This document shows, in pieces, positions 42,676 through 51,752 of a DNA stretch of 64,000 bases. Each line of letters starts with the position of its first letter. Position 1 is the stretch's first letter. A program made the translations under genes and the position numbers. The DNA is from Kitasatospora aureofaciens (GTDB lineage: Bacteria; Actinomycetota; Actinomycetes; Streptomycetales; Streptomycetaceae). The notes beneath the pieces were generated by a model. The model was not told where the DNA came from and did no database searches. It saw only the letters and a list, made by a program, of their open reading frames with translations. The stretch lies in contig NZ_JAHTKP010000032.1 in NCBI RefSeq assembly GCF_019192735.1, positions 19,809-83,808 on the forward strand. The letters run 5' to 3'.

Positions 42676-43983
42676 CTAGCCCTCCAGGAAGGCCTTGATC
42701 GCGCTGGCCAGCAGGTACGGGTCGGCCGCGCCGCACAGCTCGCGCGCCGAGTGCATGGACAGCGCCGCGATGCCGCAGTCCACCGTCTTGATGCCGAGGC
42801 GGGCCGCGGTGATCGGGCCGATCGTCGTCCCGCAGGGCATGGCGTTGTTGGAGACGAAGGTCTGCCACGGCACGCCGGCCTTCTCGCAGGCCGCCGCGAA
42901 CACCGCCCGGCCGACGCCGTCGGTCGCGTAGCGGTTGTTGACGTTCACCTTGAGGATCGGCCCGCCGTTCGGCAGCGGGTGGTGGCCCGGCTCGTGCCGC
43001 TCGGTGTAGTTCGGGTGGACGGCGTGGCCCATGTCCGAAGAGAGGCAGACGGTGCCGGCCAGCGCCCGGGCGCGGTCCTCGGGGGTGCCGCCGCGCGCGT
43101 AGACGGTGCGGTCCAGCACGTTGCCCAGCAGCGGGCTCTGTGCGCCGGTGTCCGACTCGCTGCCGGTCTCCTCGTGGTCGAAGGCCGCCATCACCGGGAT
43201 GTACGGCAGCCCGGCGCCGCCCGCCGAGGCGACGGCGGCCAGCGCGGCGGTGGCCGCGTGCACGGACAGCAGGTTGTCCAGGCGCGGGCCGGCCAGCAGC
43301 TCGCGGTCCCGGCCCAGGTAGGAGGCGGGCTGGACGTCGTGCGTCATGAGGTCCCAGCCGACCACCTCGGCCGGCTCCAGCCCGGCGCGCTGGGCGACGT
43401 ACGCGATCAGCGACCCCTCGTCGACCGGGCCGAGGCCCCAGATCGGCGTGAGGTGGCGCTGCTTGTCGAGCTTCATGCCGTCGTTGACCTGGCGGTCCAG
43501 GTGGATCGCCAGCTGCGGCACCCGCAGCAGCGGCTCGTCCAGCTGCACCAGCCGCCAGCTGCCGTCCTTCAGCGTCAGCCGCCCGGACAGGCCGAGGTCC
43601 CGGTCGAGCCAGGTGTTCAGCGGCACCCCGCCGTAGATCTCCACCGCGACCTGCCGCCACCCCGCCGACCCGGTGTCCGGCAGCGGCTTGACCCGCAGGT
43701 TCGGCGAGTCGGTGTGCGTCCCGACCACCCGGAACGGCGTCTCCGGGCCGGCCCCCTCGGGCAGGTACCACGCGATCAGCGCGCCGCCCCGGATGACATA
43801 GCGCCCCCCGGCCGCCGCGTCCCACGCGTCCGTCTCGGCGACCTGCCGGAACCCCGCCTTCTCCAACCGCTCGGCGGCACTCGCGACCGCGTGGTACGGA
43901 GACGGCGAGGTGCCGAGGAACGCGATCAGATCATCGGTGTGTGTCCGGTCGAAGAACGCCTGTCGGGCGGCGGCGGGCGACAT
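42676..43983 (-). CDS. M18 family aminopeptidase
   Basis: The 435-residue metallopeptidase has metal ligands and catalytic residues seen in VVGTHTDSPNLRVKP, GPRLDNLLSVHAATAAL, AAFDHEETGSESDTGAQSPL, LSSDMGHAVHPNY and a C-terminal GIAALSMHSARELCGAADP. M18 enzymes are dodecameric cytoplasmic aminopeptidases preferring acidic or hydrophobic N-termini. AGGAG precedes the ATG at 43983. A longer in-frame extension is rich in Cys and Arg and is rejected. Confidence 0.95.
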   Translation of the reverse strand: MSPAAARQAFFDRTHTDDLIAFLGTSPSPYHAVASAAERLEKAGFRQVAETDAWDAAAGGRYVIRGGALIAWYLPEGAGPETPFRVVGTHTDSPNLRVKPLPDTGSAGWRQVAVEIYGGVPLNTWLDRDLGLSGRLTLKDGSWRLVQLDEPLLRVPQLAIHLDRQVNDGMKLDKQRHLTPIWGLGPVDEGSLIAYVAQRAGLEPAEVVGWDLMTHDVQPASYLGRDRELLAGPRLDNLLSVHAATAALAAVASAGGAGLPYIPVMAAFDHEETGSESDTGAQSPLLGNVLDRTVYARGGTPEDRARALAGTVCLSSDMGHAVHPNYTERHEPGHHPLPNGGPILKVNVNNRYATDGVGRAVFAAACEKAGVPWQTFVSNNAMPCGTTIGPITAARLGIKTVDCGIAALSMHSARELCGAADPYLLASAIKAFLEG

Positions 43984-44420
43984 ACTGCTCCTGAGTCGAT
44001 GGAGGGCCGAAGCCGGATGGGGGTCGGCTTCGCACCTTGAGCATATGCCCGTACACGGACAGGGCACCCGCAACCTCGCAACGGATGCAGAACGAGGACA
44101 CAACCGTGAAGTGACGCTGCCTCGCAGCCCGTTCACCCAGAGATCTGCCCTGGTCGCGGACGGTCATCCGGCCCCCTCGCACCCCGGCACCGGTTCACCG
44201 GCCCGTTCAAAACTTCCGGCAAAAGTTCCTGTTCCCCCGACCCTTCGCACGCAAGGATCAATCCCGTACGAGCCATCGCGCACACCTCCCCCACCGCACC
44301 TCCACCACAGGGAAGTTGAGAGGAGAAATCCGTCGGTGCACCGATCCATGTCCGGCTACCTCCGCCCGGCAGCCGGGTGATAACACTCTTGGAAGTGAAG
44401 TCTCCGGGGAGAGAGCCAAG
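43984..44420. other. Long divergent intergenic region
   Basis: No solid gene is seen. A 14-codon frame (GTG 44336 to TGA 44380) follows AGGAGA at nine bases and might be a leader peptide ahead of the exporter operon, but this is weak. Confidence 0.4.
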
Positions 44421-45950
44421 TTGACGACGACGAGCACGGCCGACGACGTGACCGCCGCACCGCCCACCCGGTCGCGGGGTGTGCGACGGAGGCGGGTGCT
44501 GGTGGGGGTGGCGCTGGCCGCGGGTTTGGTGGCGGTCGGGGGGCTGGGGGCGGCGACGTGGGTGAAGTCGCCGGCGGAGCGGGCGGCGCAGGCGGCGGCG
44601 CCGCCGAACAGTCTGATCACCGCGCCCGTGGTGAGCCGGGTGTTGACGAAGTCGGTGGTGGCGCGGGCGGTGGTGTATCCGCCTGCGCAGTACAACGTGG
44701 TGCCGGCCGCGGCGTCGCCGGATGTCACCCAGCTGTTCGTGTCGAAGCTGGGGGTGAGGACGGGGGACACGGTCGCGGCCGGGGAGTTACTGGCCGAGGT
44801 GTCCGGTCAGCCGTTGTTCGCGCTCCCGGGTCCGGTGCCCGCGTACCGGGACATCAAGCCGGGCAGCACCGGCCCGGACGTCTCCGAGCTCCAGGACGCG
44901 CTGGAGGGGTTGGGGTACTCGGTCGGGGACGACGACAAGGGGGTGTTCGGCCGGGGGACGGCGCAAGCGGTGACGGCGTTCTACCGCAAGCTCGGCTACC
45001 CGGTGCCGACCACCGGCGCCACCACCCAGCAGGCCGTGGACACGGCGCAGAAGGCGGTGGACGCGGACAAGCAGACGGTGGACAGCCTCACCGCGCAGAA
45101 GAAGGCCGGCGCGACGCAGCCCCCGACCCAACCCGGCGCACCGACCGCCCCCGCGCAACCACCCGCCCCGGCCGGCGACATCGACCAACAACTCGCCGTC
45201 GCCAAGAAGCAGTTGGCCACCGACCAGGCCGCCCTTGCGAAGGCCCGGGCGGTGAACGGCCCGATGGTGCCCGCCGCCCACGTGGTGTTCCTGCCGGCGC
45301 TCCCCGCCGCCGTCACCGCCGTCAACGGCTCCGTGGGCTCGCCCGCCTCCGGCACCCTGGTGTCGCTGACCAGCGGCGGCCTGAACATCACCGGCCAACT
45401 GACGCCCAGCCAGGCCGCGGGCGTGAAGCCGGGCATGGCCGTCGAGATCCTGGCCGAGGACACCAACACCACCATCGCCGGCACCGTCGCCGAGGTCGGC
45501 GCCCCGACCACCGCACCCCCGGCCGGCAAGGTGATCACCCTCGGCGGCGCAGCAGCCGCAGGCGCGGCGGCCGCAGGCAACGGCGGAGGTCCCGGCGCCC
45601 AGCCCGGCGGCGGAGGAGCCCCTGCCGGGCCGCCCAACAACGGCCCTGGCGCGACGAGTTACGTCCCCGTGGCGATCACCCCGAGCACCCCACTGCCGGC
45701 CGCCCTGAACGGCAAGAACGTCCGGCTCACCGTGCTGAAGGACAAGGCGAGCGCCCCCGTCACCGCCGTCCCGGTCGCGGCCGTCTCGACCAACGCGGCC
45801 GGCCAGACCTCCGTCACCACGGTGGACGCGGCCGGCAACCGGACCACCGTCCCGGTCACCACCGGCGTCTCCGCCGACGGCATGGTGGCCGTCACCCCGG
45901 CGGCGGGCGCCGAACTGCGGCCCGGCGACCAGGTGGTGGTCGGCAAGTGA
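44421..45950 (+). CDS. Membrane-fusion (adaptor) protein with peptidoglycan-binding domain; TTA codon
   Basis: The 509-residue adaptor has a basic N-terminus, a membrane anchor at about residues 26-46 (VLVGVALAAGLVAVGGLGAA), a lipoyl-like hairpin half (SKLGVRTGDTVAAGELLAEV) and a peptidoglycan-binding_1 domain (DIKPGSTGPDVSELQDALEG...AVTAFYRKLGYPVP). Coiled-coil, Pro/Ala-rich and Gly-rich linker segments follow. The start is TTG at 44421 after GGGGAGAG. A TTA codon at 44787-44789 is in frame, so bldA may control it. The stop overlaps the next gene's GTG (GTGA). It links the MacB-type exporter to the envelope. Confidence 0.9.
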   Translation: MTTTSTADDVTAAPPTRSRGVRRRRVLVGVALAAGLVAVGGLGAATWVKSPAERAAQAAAPPNSLITAPVVSRVLTKSVVARAVVYPPAQYNVVPAAASPDVTQLFVSKLGVRTGDTVAAGELLAEVSGQPLFALPGPVPAYRDIKPGSTGPDVSELQDALEGLGYSVGDDDKGVFGRGTAQAVTAFYRKLGYPVPTTGATTQQAVDTAQKAVDADKQTVDSLTAQKKAGATQPPTQPGAPTAPAQPPAPAGDIDQQLAVAKKQLATDQAALAKARAVNGPMVPAAHVVFLPALPAAVTAVNGSVGSPASGTLVSLTSGGLNITGQLTPSQAAGVKPGMAVEILAEDTNTTIAGTVAEVGAPTTAPPAGKVITLGGAAAAGAAAAGNGGGPGAQPGGGGAPAGPPNNGPGATSYVPVAITPSTPLPAALNGKNVRLTVLKDKASAPVTAVPVAAVSTNAAGQTSVTTVDAAGNRTTVPVTTGVSADGMVAVTPAAGAELRPGDQVVVGK

Positions 45951-46675
45951 CCACGGAACCACCCGGGACGCCCCCGGTCATCGCCCTCGCCGGCGTGGGC
46001 CGCACCCATCCCGGCCGCCCGCCCGTGGTCGCGCTGCACCCGTCCGACCTGACCGTCCACCACGGCGAGTACCTGGCCGTCACCGGCCCGTCCGGCTCCG
46101 GCAAGTCCACCCTGCTGCACCTGCTCGGCCTGCTCGACACCCCCACCACCGGCCGCTACGAGCTGGACGGCATCGACACCGGCAGCCTGCGCGACAGGGA
46201 CCGCTCGACGCTGCGCGGGCGCCGGATCGGCTTCGTCTTCCAGTCCTTCCACCTGCTGCCGCACCGCACCGCGGAGGAGAACGTCGTCCTCGCCCAGCTC
46301 TACAACCGCACCCCGCCCCGCACCCGCCGCACCGCCGCCCTGGAGGCGCTGCGCCTGGTCGGCCTCGGCCACCGCACGGACGCGCTGCCCGGCACCATGT
46401 CCGGCGGCGAGCGCCAGCGGGTGGCGATCGCCCGCGCCCTGGTGAACCGGCCGAGCCTGCTGCTGTGCGACGAGCCGACCGGCAACCTGGACTCGGCCAG
46501 CGCGGAGGCGGTGCTGGACCGGTTCGACGCGCTGCACGCGCAGGGCTTCACCCTGGTGGTGATCACCCACGACCCGGCCGTCGCCGCCCGCGCCGAGCGC
46601 CGGGTGGCCATCCGCGACGGCGTGCTGAGCGAGGCCGAGGCCGAGGTCCGGACGGCCGAGGGGCCAGCCCGGTGA
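45947..46675 (+). CDS. ABC transporter ATP-binding protein (MacB/LolD type)
   Basis: The 242-residue ATPase has Walker A GPSGSGKSTLLHLLG, Q-loop FVFQSFHLLPHRTAEENV, signature MSGGERQRVAIARAL, Walker B LLLCDEPTGNLDS and the switch His in VVITHDP. It energises the permease encoded next, with which it overlaps by GTGA. The upstream adaptor gene overlaps in the same way, so all three are translated as one coupled operon. Confidence 0.95.
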   Translation: MTTEPPGTPPVIALAGVGRTHPGRPPVVALHPSDLTVHHGEYLAVTGPSGSGKSTLLHLLGLLDTPTTGRYELDGIDTGSLRDRDRSTLRGRRIGFVFQSFHLLPHRTAEENVVLAQLYNRTPPRTRRTAALEALRLVGLGHRTDALPGTMSGGERQRVAIARALVNRPSLLLCDEPTGNLDSASAEAVLDRFDALHAQGFTLVVITHDPAVAARAERRVAIRDGVLSEAEAEVRTAEGPAR

Positions 46676-47922
46676 GCCGCCGTTCCGTGCTCCCCGAGCC
46701 GTCCTCCCGCCTCGGCCTGCGCGACCTCCTCTCCGAGGCGCTCTCCGGCGTCCTGCAACGCCCCGGCCGATCCGTGCTGACCATGCTGGGCACCGTCCTG
46801 GGCATCGGCGCGTTCGTCGCCGTGCTCGGCCTGACCGCAACGGCCTCCGGCCAGATCGGCGAGCAGTTCAGCCTGACCAGGGCCACCACGGTCGACGTGA
46901 CCGACCGCCCGCGCACCGACGGCGTCGCCCCGGGCGCCAACCCGCCGAGCAACTTCCCCGAGGACACCGACCGCCGCCTCGCCGCGATCGACGGCGTCCG
47001 GGCCGGCGGCGTCTGGTGGCCGGTCCCGGGCGCCCCGGTGATCACCGCCCGCCCGAACGGCCCGAACGAGGGCACCGGCCTGTCCGTGCTGGCCGCCACC
47101 CCGGGCGCGGTCGCCGCGATGGAGCCGACCCTGGCGGCCGGGGTCACCATGGACGCGTTCGTCCAGCGGACCGCGCAGCCGGTGGTGCTGCTGAGCGAGG
47201 CCGCCGCCGGACGCCTCGGGGTGAGCCGCCTGGACGCCCAGCCCGCGGTCTTCCTCGACAACGTCCCGTACACGGTGATCGGGATCTACTCGGACGTCCG
47301 GCGCCGGCCGGGCGCCCTGCTCGGCCTGGTGATCCCGGCCAGTACGGCGCTGGAACGGTACGGCAACCCGGCCCCACAGCCGGACCGCGGCGCGCAGGGC
47401 CTGGTGGCGACGAGGGTGGGCGCCGCCTCGGTGGTGGCCGCGCAGATCCCGCTCGCCCTGCGGCCGGACGCGCCGGACGCGTTCACCGTCGTCCCGCCGC
47501 CGGACCCGCACAGCCTGCAGGACGGGGTGACCTCCGACCTGACCGGCCTGTTCCTGGCGCTGGCCGGGATCTGCCTGCTGGTCGGCGCGGTCGGCATCGC
47601 CAACACGACGCTGGTGGCCGTGCTGGAGCGGACCGAGGAGATCGGCCTGCGGCGCTCGCTGGGCGCCCGCACCGGCCACATCGCGGCCCAGTTCCTGACC
47701 GAGTCGACCGCGCTGGGCACCCTCGGCGGCCTGATCGGCACCAGCCTCGGCGTGGTGACGGTGGTCGCGGTGGCCGCCGCCCGCGACTGGACCGCCGTCC
47801 TCCAGCCGGCCGCCACCCTCCCCGCCCCGCTGATCGGGACGGTGGTGGGCCTGCTGGCCGGGCTCTATCCGGCCCTCCGGGCAGCCCGCACGGATCCGCT
47901 GAAGGCCCTGCGCAGCGCGTAG
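46672..47922 (+). CDS. MacB-type ABC transporter permease
   Basis: The 416-residue permease has the MacB layout. TM1 is near residue 30-55 (SVLTMLGTVLGIGAFVAVLG), followed by a large ~200-residue extracytoplasmic (MacB-PCD) domain. Three more helices lie in the C-terminal FtsX domain (LFLALAGICLLVGAVGIANT, STALGTLGGLIGTSLGVVTV and LIGTVVGLLAGLYPALRAAR). It probably exports a peptide, lipid or antibiotic with its adaptor and ATPase. The start is GTG within the previous stop. Confidence 0.94.
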   Translation: MSRRSVLPEPSSRLGLRDLLSEALSGVLQRPGRSVLTMLGTVLGIGAFVAVLGLTATASGQIGEQFSLTRATTVDVTDRPRTDGVAPGANPPSNFPEDTDRRLAAIDGVRAGGVWWPVPGAPVITARPNGPNEGTGLSVLAATPGAVAAMEPTLAAGVTMDAFVQRTAQPVVLLSEAAAGRLGVSRLDAQPAVFLDNVPYTVIGIYSDVRRRPGALLGLVIPASTALERYGNPAPQPDRGAQGLVATRVGAASVVAAQIPLALRPDAPDAFTVVPPPDPHSLQDGVTSDLTGLFLALAGICLLVGAVGIANTTLVAVLERTEEIGLRRSLGARTGHIAAQFLTESTALGTLGGLIGTSLGVVTVVAVAAARDWTAVLQPAATLPAPLIGTVVGLLAGLYPALRAARTDPLKALRSA

Positions 47923-47947
47923 AGCCGGCGCCCGGAGACAGCGAGCA

Positions 47948-47987
47948 ACACCGAAGGGCCCGGCGTTGGAGCCGGGCCCTTCGGTGT
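47948..47987. terminator. Terminator between exporter operon and acyl-CoA dehydrogenase gene
   Basis: A perfect 17-bp stem (47948-47964 with 47971-47987) has a 6-nt loop between convergent genes. Confidence 0.9.
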
Positions 47988-48024
47988 GAGGGTGGTGTCA
48001 GGCGGCCAGAAGGGGGTGCGGGCC

Positions 48025-49854
48025 TTAGAAGGCCTCCTCCGCCAGGTCCATGATCTCGTTGTCCATGCCCTCGGCGATCAGGCGCTGCGGGGCGACGGTC
48101 GGCAGGATGTTCTTGGCGAAGAAGCGGGCCGCCGCGACCTTGCCCTGGTAGAACGGGACGTCCTTCTCCGAGGCACCGGCCTCCAGCTTGGCCAGGGCCA
48201 CCGCGGCCTGGCGCAGCAGCAGCCAGCCGACGACGACGTCGCCGGAGACGAGCAGCAGGCGGGTGGTGTTCAGGCCCACCTTGTACATGTTCTTGACGTC
48301 CTGCTCGACCGACGAGAGGTCGGCCAGCAGCTTGCCGACGATGGCCTCCAGGTCGCCGGCGGCCTTGGCGAGCAGCTCGCGCTCGGCGGCCAGGGCGTCG
48401 CCGCCCTCGGCCGAGCCGAGGAACTTCTGGATCTGCTCGGACAGCGCGGTGAGCGCCTGGCCGCCGTCCTTGACGATCTTGCGGAAGAAGAAGTCCTGGC
48501 CCTGGATCGCGGTGGTGCCCTCGTAGAGGGTGTCGATCTTGGCGTCCCGGATGTACTGCTCGATCGGGTACTCCTGCAGGTAGCCGGAGCCACCGAAGGT
48601 CTGCAGGGACTGGGCGAGCTGCTCGTAGGACTTCTCCGAGCCGTAGCCCTTGACGATCGGCAGGAGCAGGTCGTTCAGGCGCTCGGCGGCCTCGTCGCGC
48701 TCGCCGCGCAGCTTGGCGGCCAGCATGTCGTCCTGGACGGACGCGGTGAACAGGACCAGCGCGCGCATGCCCTCGGCGTAGGCCTTCTGGGTGAGCAGCG
48801 AGCGGCGCACGTCGGGGTGGTGGGTGATGGTGACGCGCGGGGCGGTCTTGTCCAGGAACTGCGAGATGTCCGCGCCCTGCACGCGCTCCTTGGCGTACTC
48901 CAGGGCGTTCAGGTAGCCGGTGGAGAGGGTGGCGATGGCCTTCGTGCCGACCATCATGCGGGCGAACTCGATGATCTTGAACATCTGGCGGATGCCGTCG
49001 ACGGTCTCGCCGAGCAGCCAGCCCTTGGCCGGGTGCTTGGCACCGAAGGTCATCTCGCAGGTGTTCGAGGCCTTGAGGCCCATCTTGTGCTCGACGTTGG
49101 TGGCGTAGACGCCGTTGCGCTCGCCGAGCTCGCCGGTCTCCCAGTCGAAGTCGAACTTCGGGACGATGAAGAGGCCGAGACCCTTGGTGCCGGGCTTGCC
49201 GCCCTCGGGGCGGGCCAGGACCATGTGGATGATGTTCTCGGACATGTCGTGCTCGCCCGAGGTGATGAAGCGCTTCACACCCTCGATGTGCCAGGAGCCG
49301 TCCTCCTGCTTGATCGCCTTGGTGCGGCCGGCGCCCACGTCGGAGCCCGCGTCGGGCTCGGTGAGGACCATGGTGGAGCCCCAGAGGCGGTCGGTCATCC
49401 GCTTGGCGACCTCCAGCTGCTCCGGGGTGCCCTCATCGGCGATGACGCCGGCGAAGGCCGGGCCGGAGGAGTACATCCAGATGGCCGGGTTGGAACCCAG
49501 GACCTGCTCGGCGTAGGCCCAGATCAGCGAGGACGGGGTGACCTGGCCGCCGATCTCCTCCGGGATGCCCAGACGCCACCACTCGGCGTCCATGTAGGTC
49601 TGGTAGCTCTTCTTGAAGGTGGCCGGGATCGGCGCGGTGTTGGTCTCGGGGTCGAAGACCGGCGGGTTGCGGTCGGTGTCGGTGAAGGACGCGGCGAGGT
49701 CGTTCTCGGCCAGGCGCGAGATCTCGCTGAGGATGTTCTTCGCGGTCTCGACGTCCATGTCCGCGAACGGTCCGGTGCCGTAGACCTGCTCGCGGCCGAA
49801 CACCTCGAAGAGGTTGAACTCCACGTCCCGCAGGTTGGACTTGTAGTGACCCAT
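48025..49854 (-). CDS. Acyl-CoA dehydrogenase (long, DmdC/FadE-like)
   Basis: The 609-residue FAD enzyme is of the long acyl-CoA dehydrogenase type. It has an N-terminal extension, then MVLTEPDAGSDVGAGRTKAI, the WHIEGVKRFITSGEHD strand, SLQTFGGSGYLQEYPIEQYI, and the catalytic Glu in TLYEGTTAIQGQD. A helical C-terminal domain of ~150 residues follows, as in 3-methylmercaptopropionyl-CoA dehydrogenase-like members. It oxidises an acyl-CoA at C2-C3; chain length is unknown. Confidence 0.94.
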   Translation of the reverse strand: MGHYKSNLRDVEFNLFEVFGREQVYGTGPFADMDVETAKNILSEISRLAENDLAASFTDTDRNPPVFDPETNTAPIPATFKKSYQTYMDAEWWRLGIPEEIGGQVTPSSLIWAYAEQVLGSNPAIWMYSSGPAFAGVIADEGTPEQLEVAKRMTDRLWGSTMVLTEPDAGSDVGAGRTKAIKQEDGSWHIEGVKRFITSGEHDMSENIIHMVLARPEGGKPGTKGLGLFIVPKFDFDWETGELGERNGVYATNVEHKMGLKASNTCEMTFGAKHPAKGWLLGETVDGIRQMFKIIEFARMMVGTKAIATLSTGYLNALEYAKERVQGADISQFLDKTAPRVTITHHPDVRRSLLTQKAYAEGMRALVLFTASVQDDMLAAKLRGERDEAAERLNDLLLPIVKGYGSEKSYEQLAQSLQTFGGSGYLQEYPIEQYIRDAKIDTLYEGTTAIQGQDFFFRKIVKDGGQALTALSEQIQKFLGSAEGGDALAAERELLAKAAGDLEAIVGKLLADLSSVEQDVKNMYKVGLNTTRLLLVSGDVVVGWLLLRQAAVALAKLEAGASEKDVPFYQGKVAAARFFAKNILPTVAPQRLIAEGMDNEIMDLAEEAF

Positions 49855-50068
49855 GGCCGTTTTCTCCGGTTCGTCGCTTCCGGGAGACCGCCGCGTTCGG
49901 GCGTCCCGTACCCACCAGTAGGCATCATGATGCTACCCAGCGGTAACTTGGGCAAGCCCCCGGCAGTGAATCCGCTATGAACGTGGTCACGTCCCACAAG
50001 GCGGGACAACCACTCCTTGTCAGGATCGGCGCCAGCACGGGCGGGTGCGCTCCCGCTAGCCTGTCCGT

Positions 50069-50572
50069 GTGTACGGATATGACCAGAACGCATACCCGGG
50101 CGACCCCTACCAGCAGCAGGCGGGTCCGCAGCCGGGCATGAACGGCATGCCCGGCGCCGACGCCTACGGCGCGCAGTCGCAGGCGAACCAGCAGTCGCTC
50201 TACCCGGAGCCCTCCCCGCCGTCCCTGGCGGACGCCGTCCGGGCGTTCACCACCGGGTCGATGGCGGTCGAGGACTTCCAGGCGATCTTCATCACCTCCA
50301 AGGTGCACTGCCCGCGCGGCGACCGCCCCGGCTTCCTCGCGCTGCACAACACCCCCACCCCGGTGATCCCGATGTTCAGCTCGCTGAAGGAGCTGCGCCG
50401 CTATGCCGGCAAGGACTCCAAGCACTTCACCGTCACCGGCGCGGAGGTCCTGGACCTGCTGCCGACCGGCTACGGCTTCGCGCTGGACATGGAGGGCGAG
50501 CACCGGATGGTGTTCGACGCCAAGGCGGTCGAGCAGATGGTCGACTTCACCATGCGCCGCATGTATGGCTGA
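50069..50572 (+). CDS. SseB family protein
   Basis: The 167-residue protein has a Tyr/Gln/Pro-rich disordered N-terminus (YGYDQNAYPGDPYQQQAGPQ) and an SseB N-terminal domain at ~55-165 (AVRAFTTGSMAVEDFQAIFI; PVIPMFSSLKELRRYAGK; EVLDLLPTGYGFALD). Its function is unknown in actinobacteria. The start is GTG at 50069. TAGCCT ends six bases upstream with no ribosome site, so the transcript may be leaderless. It is divergent from the acyl-CoA dehydrogenase. Confidence 0.88.
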   Translation: MYGYDQNAYPGDPYQQQAGPQPGMNGMPGADAYGAQSQANQQSLYPEPSPPSLADAVRAFTTGSMAVEDFQAIFITSKVHCPRGDRPGFLALHNTPTPVIPMFSSLKELRRYAGKDSKHFTVTGAEVLDLLPTGYGFALDMEGEHRMVFDAKAVEQMVDFTMRRMYG

Positions 50573-50680
50573 CGTCCGCTTCGCGGCCGCCCACAGCCAT
50601 TGCTTCGCAGACGGCTGACCGCCAACCCCCGGCCGACCCACCCCGAGAAGAGAAGCCCCCGGCTTCTCCATCACCACATG

Positions 50681-50717
50681 GTTCAACTTTCAACTTGCTA
50701 CTTGTTGAGAGTTGAAC
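50681..50717. promoter_or_regulatory. Nested dyads upstream of the pirin gene
   Basis: GTTCAACT (50681-50688) and AGTTGAAC (50710-50717) form an outer inverted repeat. TCAAC (50690-50694) and GTTGA (50704-50708) form an inner one. This is a good candidate site for a MarR-type repressor, which often controls pirin genes, although no such gene is adjacent. Confidence 0.6.
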
Positions 50718-50762
50718 TATTCTCGTGGACGTAGGCCAGAGGAACCCCCGAAGGAGGCCGAC

Positions 50763-51713
50763 ATGCCCGCCGTGACCGTCGACAACCCGCTGACCCTGCC
50801 GCGCGTCGCCACCCCCGACCCCGCCGTCACGAGCAACCGACCGGTCCTCACCGTGGTCACCGCGCCCGAGGGCTTCGAGGGCGAGGGCTTCCCGGTCCGC
50901 CGCGCCTTCGCCAAGATCAACACCAAGTACCTCGACCCGTTCATCATGATGGACCAGATGGGCGAGGTGGAGTACGCCGCCGGCGAGCCCAAGGGCACGC
51001 CCTGGCACCCGCACCGCGGCTTCGAGACGGTCACCTACCTGATCGACGGCGAGTTCATCCACAAGGACTCGCACGGCGGCGGCGGCCACCTCGGCGGCGG
51101 CGACACCCAGTGGATGACGGCCGGCTCGGGCATCCTGCACATCGAGACCCCGCCGGAGTCGCTGGTCCTGACCGGCGGCCTGTTCCACGGCATCCAGCTC
51201 TGGGTCAACCTCCCGGGGGCCGACAAGATGACCGCCCCGCGCTACCAGGACATCCACGGCGGGCACGTCAAGCTGCTCTCCACCCCGGACGGCGGGGCGA
51301 TCCTGCGGCTGATCGCGGGCGAGCTGGACGGCCACCGGGGCCCGGGCGTCACCCACACCCCGATCACCCTGCTGCACGCCAGCATCACCCCGGGCGCGCA
51401 GGTCACCCTGCCGTGGCGGCCGGACTTCAACGCGCTCGCGTACGTCCTCAACGGCGACGGCACGGTCGGCGCCGAGCGCCGGCCGATCCGCACCGGGCAG
51501 GCGGCGGTGTTCGGCGAGGGCGACACGATCACCGTCTCCGCCGACGCCAGGCAGGACTCCCGGCACCCCAACCTGGACGTGATCATCCTGGGCGGGCAGC
51601 CGATCCGGGAGCCGGTCGCCTGGTACGGGCCGTTCGTGATGAACAGCCACCGCGAGCTCGAACAGGCCATGCGGGACTTCCAGGACGGCCGGTTCGGCCA
51701 CCCGATCGACTGA
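50763..51713 (+). CDS. Pirin family protein
   Basis: The 316-residue bicupin has the pirin metal-binding pattern WHPHRGFETVTYLIDGEFIH, with further residues in QWMTAGSGILHIETPPE and a second cupin half (ITPGAQVTLPWRPDFNALAY). Some pirins have quercetin dioxygenase activity; others act as redox-sensitive cofactors. The ATG at 50763 follows AAGGAGG. The nested dyads upstream suggest specific regulation. Confidence 0.94.
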   Translation: MPAVTVDNPLTLPRVATPDPAVTSNRPVLTVVTAPEGFEGEGFPVRRAFAKINTKYLDPFIMMDQMGEVEYAAGEPKGTPWHPHRGFETVTYLIDGEFIHKDSHGGGGHLGGGDTQWMTAGSGILHIETPPESLVLTGGLFHGIQLWVNLPGADKMTAPRYQDIHGGHVKLLSTPDGGAILRLIAGELDGHRGPGVTHTPITLLHASITPGAQVTLPWRPDFNALAYVLNGDGTVGAERRPIRTGQAAVFGEGDTITVSADARQDSRHPNLDVIILGGQPIREPVAWYGPFVMNSHRELEQAMRDFQDGRFGHPID

Positions 51714-51752
51714 CCTGCCCCTGCCCGACGACGCCTCGGCCGACTGCCGCAG

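Noticed and set aside
44336..44380. 14-codon leader peptide before the exporter operon
   Set aside because: It has a plausible ribosome site but nothing else; too short to support as a gene.
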